The position numbers and the translations under genes are program-made. Source: Diadophis punctatus similis (taxonomy: Eukaryota > Chordata > Lepidosauria > Squamata > Dipsadidae). Taken from it: a stretch of 64,000 nt of DNA. The notes under the pieces were generated by a model that saw only the letters and a program-made list of their open reading frames with translations, made no database searches and was not told where the DNA came from. The DNA is taken from the NCBI GenBank assembly GCA_023053685.1, contig JALIGW010000016.1:452501-516500 (forward strand), given 5' to 3'. Of this stretch, positions 24,297-36,517 are shown piece after piece. Every line of letters starts with the position of its first letter. The first letter of the stretch is position 1.

Positions 24297-24777
24297 CCAT
24301 ATATTTTGGACTATAAGACGCACCAGAGTATAAGATGCACCTTAGTTTTTGGGGAGGAAAATGGGGGGGAATCTGCCTACCAGGTATTCATCTGGCTAGC
24401 GTCCTTAGTCTGGTCAGCTTCAGCACATTATTTTATCCCTTGGTTAGGACTTAAAAAAACCTTCTTCGGAGAGAAAGAGCCTGCAAGCCAGTAAGAGCTG
24501 GGAAGATCATTAGCACCTGGTTAGGGCTAAAAAAAAAACGTACTCGGAACAAGTAGAACAATGAAAAAAACCCTGCAAAGACTTAGGGCTGGAAAAACAT
24601 TCTTTGGAGAGAGTAACAATGAAAAAGCCTGCAAGATAAGAGCTGGGAAGATTGTTGGCACCTAGTTAGGGCTGGAAAAAAGCTCCGAAAAAGCTACATT
24701 CAGAGTATAAGACACACCCAAATTTTCAGCCACTTTTAGGGAGGAAAAAGGTGCGTCTTATACTCCAAAAAATATGG
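24297..24777. mobile_element. Tc1/mariner-type MITE (second copy of the 2733 family)
   Basis: Termini CCATATATTTTGGACTATAA and, inverted, GTCTTATACTCCAAAAAATA; TA on both sides (24295-24296, 24778-24779). Tandem-like interior around AAAGAGCCTGCAAG and AGAGCTGGGAAGAT. Confidence 0.85.
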
Positions 24778-24779
24778 TA

Positions 24780-25394
24780 CCAGAAATAATCGATTCAGTA
24801 CCAAAGAAGCATGTTCTAATAATTTCTTGTGACTTTAAAAGAAAAGTTGGAGAAAACCGTATATGATTGGAAAAATTAGATTAGAAACCTACAGTGATAC
24901 AGAGCCCATTTTCTAGAATATATAGAAGTCTAACACATTATTTTAATATAAAATATGGTTCTACACCTGGACATCTCCAAATGGACGACACCATCATCAA
25001 ATAGATTACATAGGAAGAGATAGAAAAGTTCTGCTGAACTATTGATGCGGATGTGGAGGTGGATTGAGGATCAGTCTACCAGCTACTAATCACAATAATA
25101 CAAATACATACAGTATCTGACAGAAAAAGTCTAGAAAATTTCCAACCCCAATACTTAAAATTCATTCCATAAAATTATAACTAAACCTGGGCTTAGTGGA
25201 TTGAGAACCTGAGTAATTGTGGGAAGAAGTTAAAATACTATAGAAGTAAAAGAGTTAGAAAGCATGTAACAATGGATTCTACACAGGAACAAGAGAAAGA
25301 CTGACTCATTTGATTTGTGGTGTCAGAAAAGGTTGCTTTGTGCTCTTTGAACAATCAGAAAAACCATCCATTCAGTAAGTACAGGAGATCAAGC
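24780..25394 (+). mobile_element. Decayed RTE-type LINE endonuclease remnant
   Basis: At 24967-25070 the plus strand reads, with breaks, W-T-S-P-N-G-R-H-H-H-Q-I-D-Y-I, resembling the SPDG...QIDYI motif of RTE-group endonucleases, followed by an LPATNH stretch where these proteins have SDH(Q/R)L. Heavily mutated; family uncertain. Confidence 0.45.
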
Positions 25395-26964
<1,570 letters not shown>

Positions 26965-27296
26965 TTCTGTGGGAGTCTGTAGCATAATCCTTTGTGCCCA
27001 AAAGTTTCCTCAATATCTTTCCTTACATCCAAATCCCATTCATTTTATTTGGAGATTATATTCTAATCAGGTTTTATACCAATCTCATGCTTTCACTTTC
27101 CTAGGCATTCTTCCTTCATTTCATTTCATTTCTTTTTTTTCCCCACTATCCGCTTTCCCTCCAAGTTCAACTCTGGATGTTAATAAAATTTTGATCTGTT
27201 CCACTGAGACTCTCATATTGCTCACTAATTCTGTCTTTCATCACAATCAAATAAATAATGCTTTTATATTTGCATTCATATATATATACTGTATAT

Positions 27297-27606
27297 CAGG
27301 GGCGGGTTGCTCACTTACCTTGCTGCCAGAGCCATGCGCATGCATCTCCACGCTTCGGGGGGCCCCCTTCATGCGATTTTGCTTCTGTGCATGCGTGAAG
27401 GCAAAATCTCGCCAAAATCTCACACGCGCGTGCGTCCCCTCATGAGATTTTGGCGTGATTTTGCTTCCGCACATGCGCAGAAGCAAAATCGACCCCAAAT
27501 CACCAAAAATCATCGGAAAAAATGGCGACACGCCAGGTGGACCAGCAGAGAGGGCTCCGGAGCGGTTGCGCAATCCGCCGCTCCCTACCGGAACCCACCT
27601 CCGCTG
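27297..27606. mobile_element. hAT MITE, GC-rich snake family
   Basis: Ends CAGGGGCGGGTTGC and GAACCCACCTCCGCTG inside a TATATA-rich target; the flanks (CTGTATAT, TATATATA) are too simple to prove the duplication. Interior has CGCACATGCGCAGAAGC. Confidence 0.75.
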
Positions 27607-28378
27607 TATATATATGAATAGACTTACATTCAAATACACATTTAAAACAAACTTTTAGATGTTTTTCTAAGCAACTGCTTACCAACAATTACCATTCTTT
27701 TCATTTAATTTCATTCCTGTATTTCTGAATTGCTCAATCAGTTTTCTATACTATGCTGTCTTTTTCCCAGTCATCCATTCATGTGATCTTGTTGAATAAT
27801 TTCCCCCCTGAATTTATTCATTCAGAATGATCCACAAGTGGTTTCCATAATTCTTCCATTGTTAGTGTTCAATGGATGTAGCATCCAGCTGTCATCAACC
27901 TATGGGTGCATATATATACCACTCCATCCTTTTTGCCATTCATTTTAGCCATTTCATTCATAAATGAAGCATACTTTCACTTTTATGCATGTATTCATCA
28001 ACTCTACAAGATTATTACCACATTCATTCAGATGCTCCTCTCCCTGCTTTTTCCCCTTTTGGTTTCATAACATCACAAGATATCTATTTTTTCCTTCCTT
28101 CCATTTCATTTGTTATTTAATGCTCTTTATGTTTACTATTCTTATAATTTGAGTTTCAGTTTTCTAGGCAACAGGGCCATCAGATGCACCCTTACATATT
28201 GATCTTTGCTCCCATCCTGGCTCTAAATGGTTAAGGTTTTAGCACATTTTGGCTAGTATGCCACAGTGAAACCAATGCCCAATTTTAACCCAAGCATACT
28301 CCTGCACTATATTCAGGTTATAATCTTGAATCCAGAAATTCAGCATATTATTTCACATTTCCAACCTACTACTTAAAG
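27607..28378. other. Nothing recognised
   Basis: AT-rich, CATT-rich sequence; no supported feature. Confidence 0.5.
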
Positions 28379-28687
28379 AGCCGAGGTGGCGCAGCGGTTA
28401 GAGTGCAGTACTGCAGGCCACTTTAGCTGACTGTGATCCGCAGGTCAGCGGTTCAAATCTCACCGGCTCAAGGTTGACTCAGCCTTCCATCCTTCCGAGG
28501 TAGGTAAAATGAGGACCCAGATTGTTGGGGGCAATGTAAAACATTCATTGCTTACTGGTGTAAACCGCTTAGAGAGTGCTTGCACTGTGAGGCGATATAT
28601 AAATCTCACAAACAAACAAACAAACAAACAAACAAACAAACAAACAAACAAACAAACAAACAAACAAACAAATAAATAAATAAATAA
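28379..28687 (+). mobile_element. Full-length squamate SINE (Sauria type) with (CAAA)n tail
   Basis: Box A region GCCGAGGTGGCGCAGCGGTT, box B GGTTCAAATCTCACC, body AGGTTGACTCAGCCTTCCAT and TTGGGGGCAATG, then a tail of about 60 bp of CAAA followed by TAAA (28609-28687). The tRNA-like head is part of the SINE, not a tRNA gene. Confidence 0.93.
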
Positions 28688-28787
28688 TACTAGGTAGCAT
28701 TGTACTAACAAACACTTTTGGTGCATGATTATTTACCCAGTGCATTTTAGGCTATCTTTTGTATTTTGTGTCACCCATATACACTAA

Positions 28788-29036
28788 AGCCAGTTTGGTC
28801 TGTGGTTAAAGCACCAGGGTAGAAAGCAAGAGTCTGTGAGTTCTAGTTCCATCTTAGCCCTGAAAGCCAACTGGGTGATCTTGGGCTAATAACTCTCTCT
28901 TAGCTCACCTCACCTCAGAGGGTGGTTGTTCTAGGGAAAAAAGGAGGAGGAAGTTATGCTGGATATGTTTACCACCGTGAATTATTTGTAAAACTAATAA
29001 AGGCAGAATATAAATAAGTAAGTGAGCAAACAAACT
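28788..29036 (+). mobile_element. Second tRNA-derived SINE family
   Basis: AGCCAGTTTGGTCTGTGGTT (box A), GTGAGTTCTAGTTCC (box B), then ACTGGGTGATCTTGGGCTAA, CCTCAGAGGGTGGTTGTT and the A-rich end AATAAAGGCAGAATATAAAT. A partial minus-strand copy is at 53700-53905. Confidence 0.82.
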
Positions 29037-30137
29037 AATATCTAAGACTGATCTTAAATATGGTGCTGAAAACAAACATTCCTAACTCTTAAGAGTCTTC
29101 AGGGCAACAAAGAGTTCAGACATAATTTGTTTAGGGGGGAAAAACTAGGAAATGAAATCTTTTACAATGAAAGAACAGCTCCCATTACCCAATGAAATTT
29201 CTGAGTATGCAAGCTAGGACATTGTAGAATAAGGTTCAGTGCCCATAGAGTCTCTGTTCTCAACCACACCCTTTCAAAAATATTTCTTTTTTATCCAAGG
29301 CTTCTGTGGTTTTGATGGAGTCAGGGTGTTTTCCCACTCTTTGTTTACTTGCAAAAAAATCTTTTCGTTTTTAAGCTTTTGTTCTACAAATGTTAAAAGC
29401 ACCAAAGCTCAGTTTCATACACAACAAAACAGCCAGTTCCAGGCCATTCCTGATTTGGAAAGAGATACAGTACCTCTACAGGCGTGTAGCTGCCCTAGTT
29501 TTGAATCCCAAACCCATGTATTATAGCTGAGATATTATACTAGGAGGTTGATATAAACAAGTCTAAATATGGAATTTTACCAATGCCAGTAAACAGTTTG
29601 AGGGAGGCTGAACTAGTTATGGATATCCCAGTCTAGCAGTCTCTTAGAGGCTGGAGCTGTAACTATGATAATTTCTCAACCAGTTATTTTGTTGGCCATA
29701 GTGGGTGTGGAATGTTGGAAACTGCAATTCAACATGTCTGAAGAGCTCTGATTTAGAAACTTTACTAGACATCTTAGAGATCACACAGACATTTCATCCA
29801 ATATCAAGACAAAACTAAACTAATTATACTGGTATATTTCCCCCCCTCTCACTTTCTTTTAACTTTGTATTACTTTGTGTTGTATTATGAATATTACTAG
29901 CATCAAAGGTGCTAAAGAACCCTTGGGCATCTCAAATTTTTACATATTTATTGCAGTAATCTTTAAGCCATAAGAGATTTGCTGTTGTTGTAATAAACAG
30001 TTTTGCCGGCAAGAAAATTAAGATGTTTGCTTAGTTTTTCACTTGTTTTCTTCACTCACTTGAGAGTTTTGAAACCAAATTCACACAGTTTTTAAATAAT
30101 TGATGGTATCAATACTAATCTGCAGCCAGTCGTTAAG
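29037..30137. other. Nothing recognised
   Basis: AT-rich sequence; a decayed foldback is possible near 29680-29760. Confidence 0.45.
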
Positions 30138-30145
30138 TTCTAGCC

Positions 30146-30280
30146 CAGTGTTCCCAACCTTGGCAACTTGAAGATATCTGGACTTCAACTCCCAGAATTC
30201 CCCAGCCAGCAAATGCTGGCTGGGGAATTTTGGGAGTTGAAGTCCAGATATCTTCAAGTTGCCAAGGTTGGGAAACACTG
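30146..30280. mobile_element. Foldback hAT MITE, 135 bp
   Basis: Near-perfect palindrome from CAGTGTTCCCAACCTTGGC to its inverse; duplication TTCTAGCC at 30138-30145 and 30281-30288 is perfect. Confidence 0.94.
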
Positions 30281-30605
30281 TTCTAGCCAGTAATATAGAG
30301 TTGTTCTTTTCTTTTCTCCTTTCAATGCATTTTTCTGTTTGTCTTCTTCCTCCTTAAAATAAAGCAAACTAATAGTGCTCTTACTATAAACAAGTTTGAG
30401 GCCTGATCCTATTGTCAAACTCCAAGGAGCTAAGAATTTAGTGACTACTGGGACTACTTATCTGTTAGACTTCTTTTCCTCCCTTTTTCATCAAAATAAA
30501 AATGGCTTCTTAAAAAAGAGAAAAGAAATCCATTAAGAAGAAATGGTGGAAAGTATCAGGAACTGTGTATCTAAAAACAGTTCATTTTCATGACCCCCTT
30601 GCTTC

Positions 30606-31090
30606 AATAAAATCCATTCATTTATTCATTCATTTTCTATAGCTGCTCATCTCACATATGTGATTTTTAGATAGCTTACACATTTAAAACACAAAAAACA
30701 ATACCAAAAAACCCTAAAGTCATAGAACAAAAACCATTAAAATACATTAAAAACAACCAAAACTATTACAATCATTTAAAAAAACATGATCTGAAAGGTC
30801 ACAATCTAACTTACTAATCATATAGCTATTTAGAAGGCTCCAGACCACCATTACCAAATGCCTAGGCAAGATGACAAAGCCAAATCTTCAGGCCCTTCCT
30901 ACAGGCCAGAAGGTCTGGGGCCAATCTAGATTCCAGGTGAATGATGTTGCAAAGGGTGGGCACCATAGCAGAAAAAGCTCTCTTCCTTGGGTCTCATTAG
31001 ATGACATTTCTTAGTAGAGTGGACCTGTAACATGCATCTCCTGCGAGATCTTATGAAATGGGTAGATGTAATTAGGGATAGGCAGACCCT
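30606..31090 (-). mobile_element. L2 LINE 3' part, minus strand, decayed
   Basis: Tail of ATTCATTT units at 30606-30640, then antisense L2 text: CAAATCTTCAGGCCCTTCCT, GGCCAGAAGGTCTGGGG, AGAAAAAGCTCTCTTCCTTG. Confidence 0.7.
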
Positions 31091-31204
31091 CAAATATTCA
31101 GTACTTTATTCTTAATTCTTAAAACAAAGCAGAACACAATTTCTCCATTTGATTTTTAGAGCTTTTCAAAAGGCATATTAGCAGATGGCAAGCAGTGATA
31201 ATAG

Positions 31205-31461
31205 TTCTGATAATATCTATGGAGATTCTCAGTCATCCAGATCATGGTTGTCCCAAAGGTTTTTCAAGAGACAACTGGACTTTCTGATTTTTCTTTGGAG
31301 ACATTTCGCTTCTCATCCAATAAGCTTCTTCAGCTCTGTCTGGATGGTGGGGAATGGAAGGACAAAGAAGCTTCTTGGATGAGAAGTGAAATGTCTTCAA
31401 AGAAAAACCAAAAAGTCCAGTTGCCTCTTGAAAAAAAACACATTTGGGAATTCTGATAATA
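31205..31461. mobile_element. Penelope-like foldback with hammerhead-like motifs
   Basis: Two arms in inverted orientation (about 31216-31330 and 31366-31450), flanked by the 11-bp duplication TTCTGATAATA (31205-31215, 31451-31461). Each arm carries a GGATGAGAAG-(C/T)-GAAATGTC block (minus 31300-31318, plus 31377-31395), resembling the conserved core of hammerheads reported in Penelope-like element repeats. Family assignment is inference. Confidence 0.6.
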
Positions 31462-32302
31462 GATTACTAAGCAAGAGATACTAAGAATTAATTTTTTTTA
31501 AAAAAACGAAAAGATCAGCACACCAGCTGCTCAATGAAGAAGGCAAAACATCAATAGGTAACACGGTAGAAGAACTACTCGATGTGGTTCAATTTTCTCC
31601 AAGAAGATATGCGTGTTCCACCAGGAAATTGTGAAGTGTAGGATGAAGGAGCAGGATTGAAATTTGAGATTATAAAAATATGTTTACAGAATAGTTAATC
31701 ATTTTGAAAAAGTTTAAACCTGAAGATCAACTCAGTTACTTCCTAGAGTGTTGAAGGAATTTGATAATTGTCCAGCTGAACTGTACTATCTTTGAAAAAG
31801 AATTAGTAAAGTACCAAAGGAATGGAGGACAGTAAAAGTTCCCCCCAAAGGGGCAAAGGAAATTTCATAAAATTTGAAATTGATACCTAGTAATATTCTA
31901 AAGTAAATCTGTAAGCATTTAATGTGTAAACATCTTGAAAACAAAGGAGTGCTTATTAGAAGCTACCAAGAAATTGTGAAGAACATATCTTGACAAACTA
32001 ATATTTGATTACGTCTTTAATAGATTGTGGAATGTTATATCTATAATATCTTGATTTCAGCAAAAGATCAGACAAAATTTCTTAAAATACGTTGACCAGC
32101 AAGCTGATTACTTATAGACTGCAATAAAGTGATTACATAGCTAGCTAACAAAACACACTCAAAGAGTATACTTCAATGGTTATCCATAAAATTGGAAAAT
32201 GGTATTAGGTGGTATGCCACAACAATCAATTTTATGTCTGACTGAGGAGAATACTTATCGAATTTGCAGATGATTCAAAATCAGGTAAGGTAGAACATAG
32301 AA

Positions 32303-32736
32303 CAGTGATGGCGAACCTTTTTTTCCTCAGGTGCCAAAAGCGTGTGTGTGCAGACTATTGTGCACACGTGATTGCCCACACCCATAATTCAATGCCCCCC
32401 TCCCCCCTGCGCATGCACGTGTACCCTCCCATGCTGCCACACCCGCTGTGTATGCGCTCCTGATCCCCCTGCTCCCCTGTTTCCCGACTTCAGGTGGGCC
32501 CGGTAGGCCCATTTTTCACCCTCCCCAGGCTCCAGAGGCTTTCTTGGAGCCTGGGGAGGGCAAAAACGGCCTCCCCCACCCCCCGGAGGCCCTCCGGAAG
32601 CTGGAAATGGCCTGTTTCCCAATTTCTGGTGGCTCTGGCAGGCCCGTTTTTTGCCCTCCCCAGGTTTCCTTGCGTGCCAGCAGATATGGCTCCGCATGCC
32701 ACCTGTGGCACACATGCCATAGGTTCGCCATCACTG
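32303..32736. mobile_element. hAT MITE (CAGTGATGGCGAACC family)
   Basis: Ends CAGTGATGGCGAACCTTTTT and ATAGGTTCGCCATCACTG; perfect duplication ACATAGAA at 32295-32302 and 32737-32744. Inserted in the old CR1/L3 element. Confidence 0.94.
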
Positions 32737-32914
32737 ACATAGAAGATAGAAATAGAAATAAAAATTATAGTTTAAAAAATAACAGAAGAAAATGCAATAG
32801 ATATAAGTGCAAAGTTCACAGTAAAAAAAAACCAAAACCAAATCAAATGTACAAGTATAGGATGGCAGCCATCTGGTATACCAACTGTGCATGTGAAAGA
32901 TTGTGGATGTAGTT

Positions 32915-33478
32915 ATAGAATAGAATAGAATAGAATTCTTTATTGGCCAAGTGTGATTGGACACACAAGGAATTTGTCTTTGGTGCATATGCTCTCAGTG
33001 TACATAAAAGAAAAGATACATTTGTCAAGAATGGTTGTCATAGGGTTCAAGTAAACAATCAGGAAACAATATTAATATGAATCGTAAGGATACAAGCAAC
33101 AAGTTACAGTCATACAGTCATAAATGGGAGGAGATGGGTGATAGGAACGATGAGAAAAACTAATAGTAATAGTAATGCAGCCTAGTGAATAGTTTGACAG
33201 TGGTGAGGGAATTATTTGTTTAGCAGAGCGATGGCGTTCGGGGAAAAACTGTTCTTGTGTCTAGTTGTCTTGGTGTGCAGTGCTCTATAGCGACGTTTTG
33301 AGGGTAGGAGTTGAAACAGTTTATGTCCAGGATGCGAGGTGTCAGTAATTATTTTCACAGCCCTCTTTTTGACTCGTGCAGTATACAGGTCCTCAATGGA
33401 AGGCAGGTTGGCAGTAATTGTTTTTTCTGCAGTTCTGATTATCCTCTGAAGTCTCTGTCTGTCTTGTTGGGTTGCAGA
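32915..33478 (-). mobile_element. Snake CR1/L3-group LINE 3' end with (ATTCT)n tail
   Basis: Minus strand: reverse-transcriptase C-terminus (GTTCTGCAACCCAACAAGAC, then AAAAAGAGGGCTGTGAAAAT), 3' untranslated region with CAAATTCCTTGTGTGTCC and TTGGCCAATAAAGAATTCTA, tail ATTCT repeats (32921-32939). Inserted into the old CR1/L3 element. Confidence 0.82.
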
Positions 33479-34022
33479 ACCTTATCTGCAATTGAATATG
33501 ATCCAGCAGTGTCACATAACTGGAAAGAAGACACTCAGTTTGCATCAAGAGAAGCATAGTCTCCAAATTACAGAAACTAATAATTCCGGTCAGTCCTGCT
33601 TTGGTTAGACTCACCTTGACTAGTGAGTTTTCCCCCCAGTTTGGGATGCCATATTTCATCTTGGGGGAAAAAGGATGACTGACAAGAAACATGATAGAAC
33701 TCTTTAAATATCTGACTGAATATCACATTAAAGAGAGTTGTTTTTCTCTCTTATCAAAGAGTACAAGACACAGTTGCTAGATTTATGTTACACAGAGGCA
33801 GAATCCAACTAAATGTACATAAATCTTCAGAAATGGCAAAATTGACCTATTTAATCAGGGATGAAAACATGTTCTTTTATAAAAGAGTGGGATCCTTTTA
33901 TGATATTTTTCTGTAAAAAAAATGAAATGGTGATGTCTGAGTTTGCTGATTTAAAGGGTTGAAAATGAGATAGAAGGGAACCATATGATGTAATCTGAGA
34001 GAGGGATAATATGTTGGTCTGT

Positions 34023-34285
34023 AAGTGCTGTAAGTGGTGGCTTTTGGCCACCAAATGAGAAGGAAGGACTCACTGGAGAAGAGCCTAATGCTGGGAAAGA
34101 CTGAGGGCAAAAGAAGAAGGGGACAGCAGAGAATGAGGTGGCTGGATGGAGTCACTGAAGCAGTCGGCATGAGCTTAAATGGACTCCAGAGGATGGTAGA
34201 GGACAGGAAGGCCTGGAGGAATGTTGTCCATGGGGTCGCGATAGGTCGGACACGACTCCGCAACTAACAACAACAAGTGCTGTAA
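34023..34285 (+). mobile_element. BovB LINE 3' end with 11-bp target duplication
   Basis: Encodes the BovB C-terminus (HQMRRKDSLEKSLMLGK, MRWLDGVTEAVGMSLNGL, AWRNVVHGVAIGRTRLRN, stop), tail (CAA)n. Duplication AAGTGCTGTAA at 34023-34033 and 34275-34285. Strongly 5' truncated (about 240 bp). Confidence 0.92.
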
Positions 34286-35454
34286 AGAACATTGGAAGTC
34301 ACGTCTTTGTCTTTTTATTTGTCATTTTCTTTGTACTGTTTTTTCACACTTTTTTCTTTTTCTTAGCTCTCTTTTATATATGTTATGTTTAATTTTTATT
34401 CATGTAAAAATCCTTATTAAAATTATATTTAAGCAATAGATTTATCGAGAATATAAGAAGGAACCGAAATGTGTAATGTAAAAGGATATTCACATTTTCC
34501 CCATCTCATAACTAAAAATAAACAAGAGCACCACACTTCATCCATATATCACTGAATTTATCTTCTCCTCTGAAAAAAATAAAAAAAAATGATTGACAAA
34601 AATTAGGGGAAAATGTAGTTCTGCATAGCATTAGAAAAACCTGCCTAGTACTCTTGCTCCTGCAAGTACACGAGAGAGAATGGTGGAGAGGGTGTGTAAA
34701 TTCCATGGAAGATACTAAGGACTGGAATGCAGAGCAGAAAGTTTTAGAACTTTAAAACATTCAACCGGAATGTTACTTCCCTGGTCTCCCTTGTTCTAGC
34801 TGCAACCGGCTCTTTGAATTATTTTCTCAGCCGGTTCCTTAACAGTGGCTGCAACAGAGTTTCTGATGGGTGTGACTTTCTTACCCAAAAAGGTTGAATC
34901 CGGCTTGCTGTAGGCTATCTGCTCTAAAATAGGAAATAACTTTTTCAACCATGAAGCAGAAGCTGTAGCCCAAGGTTGAATGAACCTCCCAGGTAGGTGT
35001 GAGAAACTATGAAAGATCTCACTCATTGCCTTCCTAGGAATGGTATAATGTGCACATAATGTGGTTCTTTTAATCCTACCACAAATAATCAGGTGAAGAA
35101 ATTATGAACTGAAGCATGTAGAAGGGATTCCAAAATTATATCAGAATTCAACTGAGGTAGAAATACAAATATTTTCTTACAATACGTTATGTGTTCAAAA
35201 GCGGAATCAATTCCTAAGTAATAATTCCCACCTAAAAAATCAAGAAAACATTTTATATGACACATGGCTTTCTGTGAGGAATGAACATGAGAAATGCTTC
35301 ACTTAAAATACAATTCTCCAAATGTAGTTTTGAATAGCAGAATCTGTCCAGTTTGGCTACTATGGAGATTGGCTAGTGGGTGTCATTTTAAATACTGCAT
35401 GCTTTATACAGGTGGTAATATTTGACATATTTATCCTGTATATTGTGCAGGTCA
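34286..35454. other. Nothing recognised
   Basis: AT-rich; no supported feature. Confidence 0.5.
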
Positions 35455-35720
35455 GAAGGAGGGCTGAGAAAATATCTATATAGACCCCTCAAATTCTGGT
35501 TATAAACTGTTTCAACTCTTCCACTCGGGATGCAATGGCTGTAGGACATTGCATGGCAAAACAGCTGGACTCAGAGACAGTTTTTTCCCTTGTGCCAACA
35601 CTCTGCTGGACACCTAATCCTCACAGTATTGTCTTACATCTAAGTATATTTACCCATGTTGTATGCCTGTAGTACTATTATTATCCTTCTCATCTTCTCT
35701 ACTACTCCCTCTTATTGGTG

Positions 35721-36060
<340 letters not shown>

Positions 36061-36165
36061 TTGAATGTACATTAAAAGCTTTTGCACCACAGACAAATTC
36101 CTTGTGTGTCTAATCATATTTGGCCAATAAAGTATTCCATTCTATTTCATTCCATTCCATCCCTC

Positions 36166-36429
36166 AGAACTAAAGGATTAGATACATGTTGTTCTTTAAG
36201 ACACATAATTTACTAATGAGGAGAGAATAGGTGTTCTTCCTGTACAATTTAAAAAGTTATTGTAGAGACTGTAGGATCAGTTTGTTGTGATTTTTGAAGT
36301 CTTTGAAGCTTTTTATTACAGTCTGGGACATGGCTGAAGATTGTACCGCTTTCAGGGTTCAAAAGAGGAGGAAAAGACAGCACTTTTGAAAGAACCTGAA
36401 GTATTAATGCATGTATAATTCCTTTCTAG
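36166..36429. other. UPK1B upstream sequence (last part of a 5' intron)
   Basis: No repeat recognised. The exon acceptor at 36429 implies this is intronic. Confidence 0.5.
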
Positions 36430-36517
36430 ATTGCATTGCCAACCAAAGATGGCAAAAGGAGATACTGGTGTGCGATGCTTTCAGGGCTTACTAATCCTGG
36501 GAAATGTTGTCATAGGG
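36430..36517 (+). CDS. UPK1B: UPK1B first coding exon (19 nt 5' UTR plus residues 1-23)
   Basis: The ATG at 36449-36451 opens [13 protein letters not shown], the cytoplasmic N-terminus and first half of TM1. A pyrimidine-rich acceptor ending in TTTCTAG at 36429 precedes it, so the ATG exon is probably not the first exon. The donor GTAAGT starts at 36518. The coding part is 69 nt, phase 0. Confidence 0.95.

Larger units (their letters stand above)
31550..33835 (+). mobile_element. Ancient CR1/L3-type LINE, twice interrupted
   Basis: 31700-32300 resembles a decayed CR1/L3 reverse transcriptase gene (AAACCTGAAGATCAACTCAG, ACTTCCTAGAGTGTTGAAGG, GAATGGAGGACAGTAAAAG, TTTGCAGATGATTCAAAA). It continues after a hAT MITE (32745-32915) and after a second LINE (33479-33835: AGCATAGTCTCCAAATTACA, CAGTTTGGGATGCCATATTT). 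No usable frame. Confidence 0.6.

Noticed and set aside
28379..28460. tRNA gene
   Set aside because: Box A and B are present, but the body and (CAAA)n tail show it is a SINE head.
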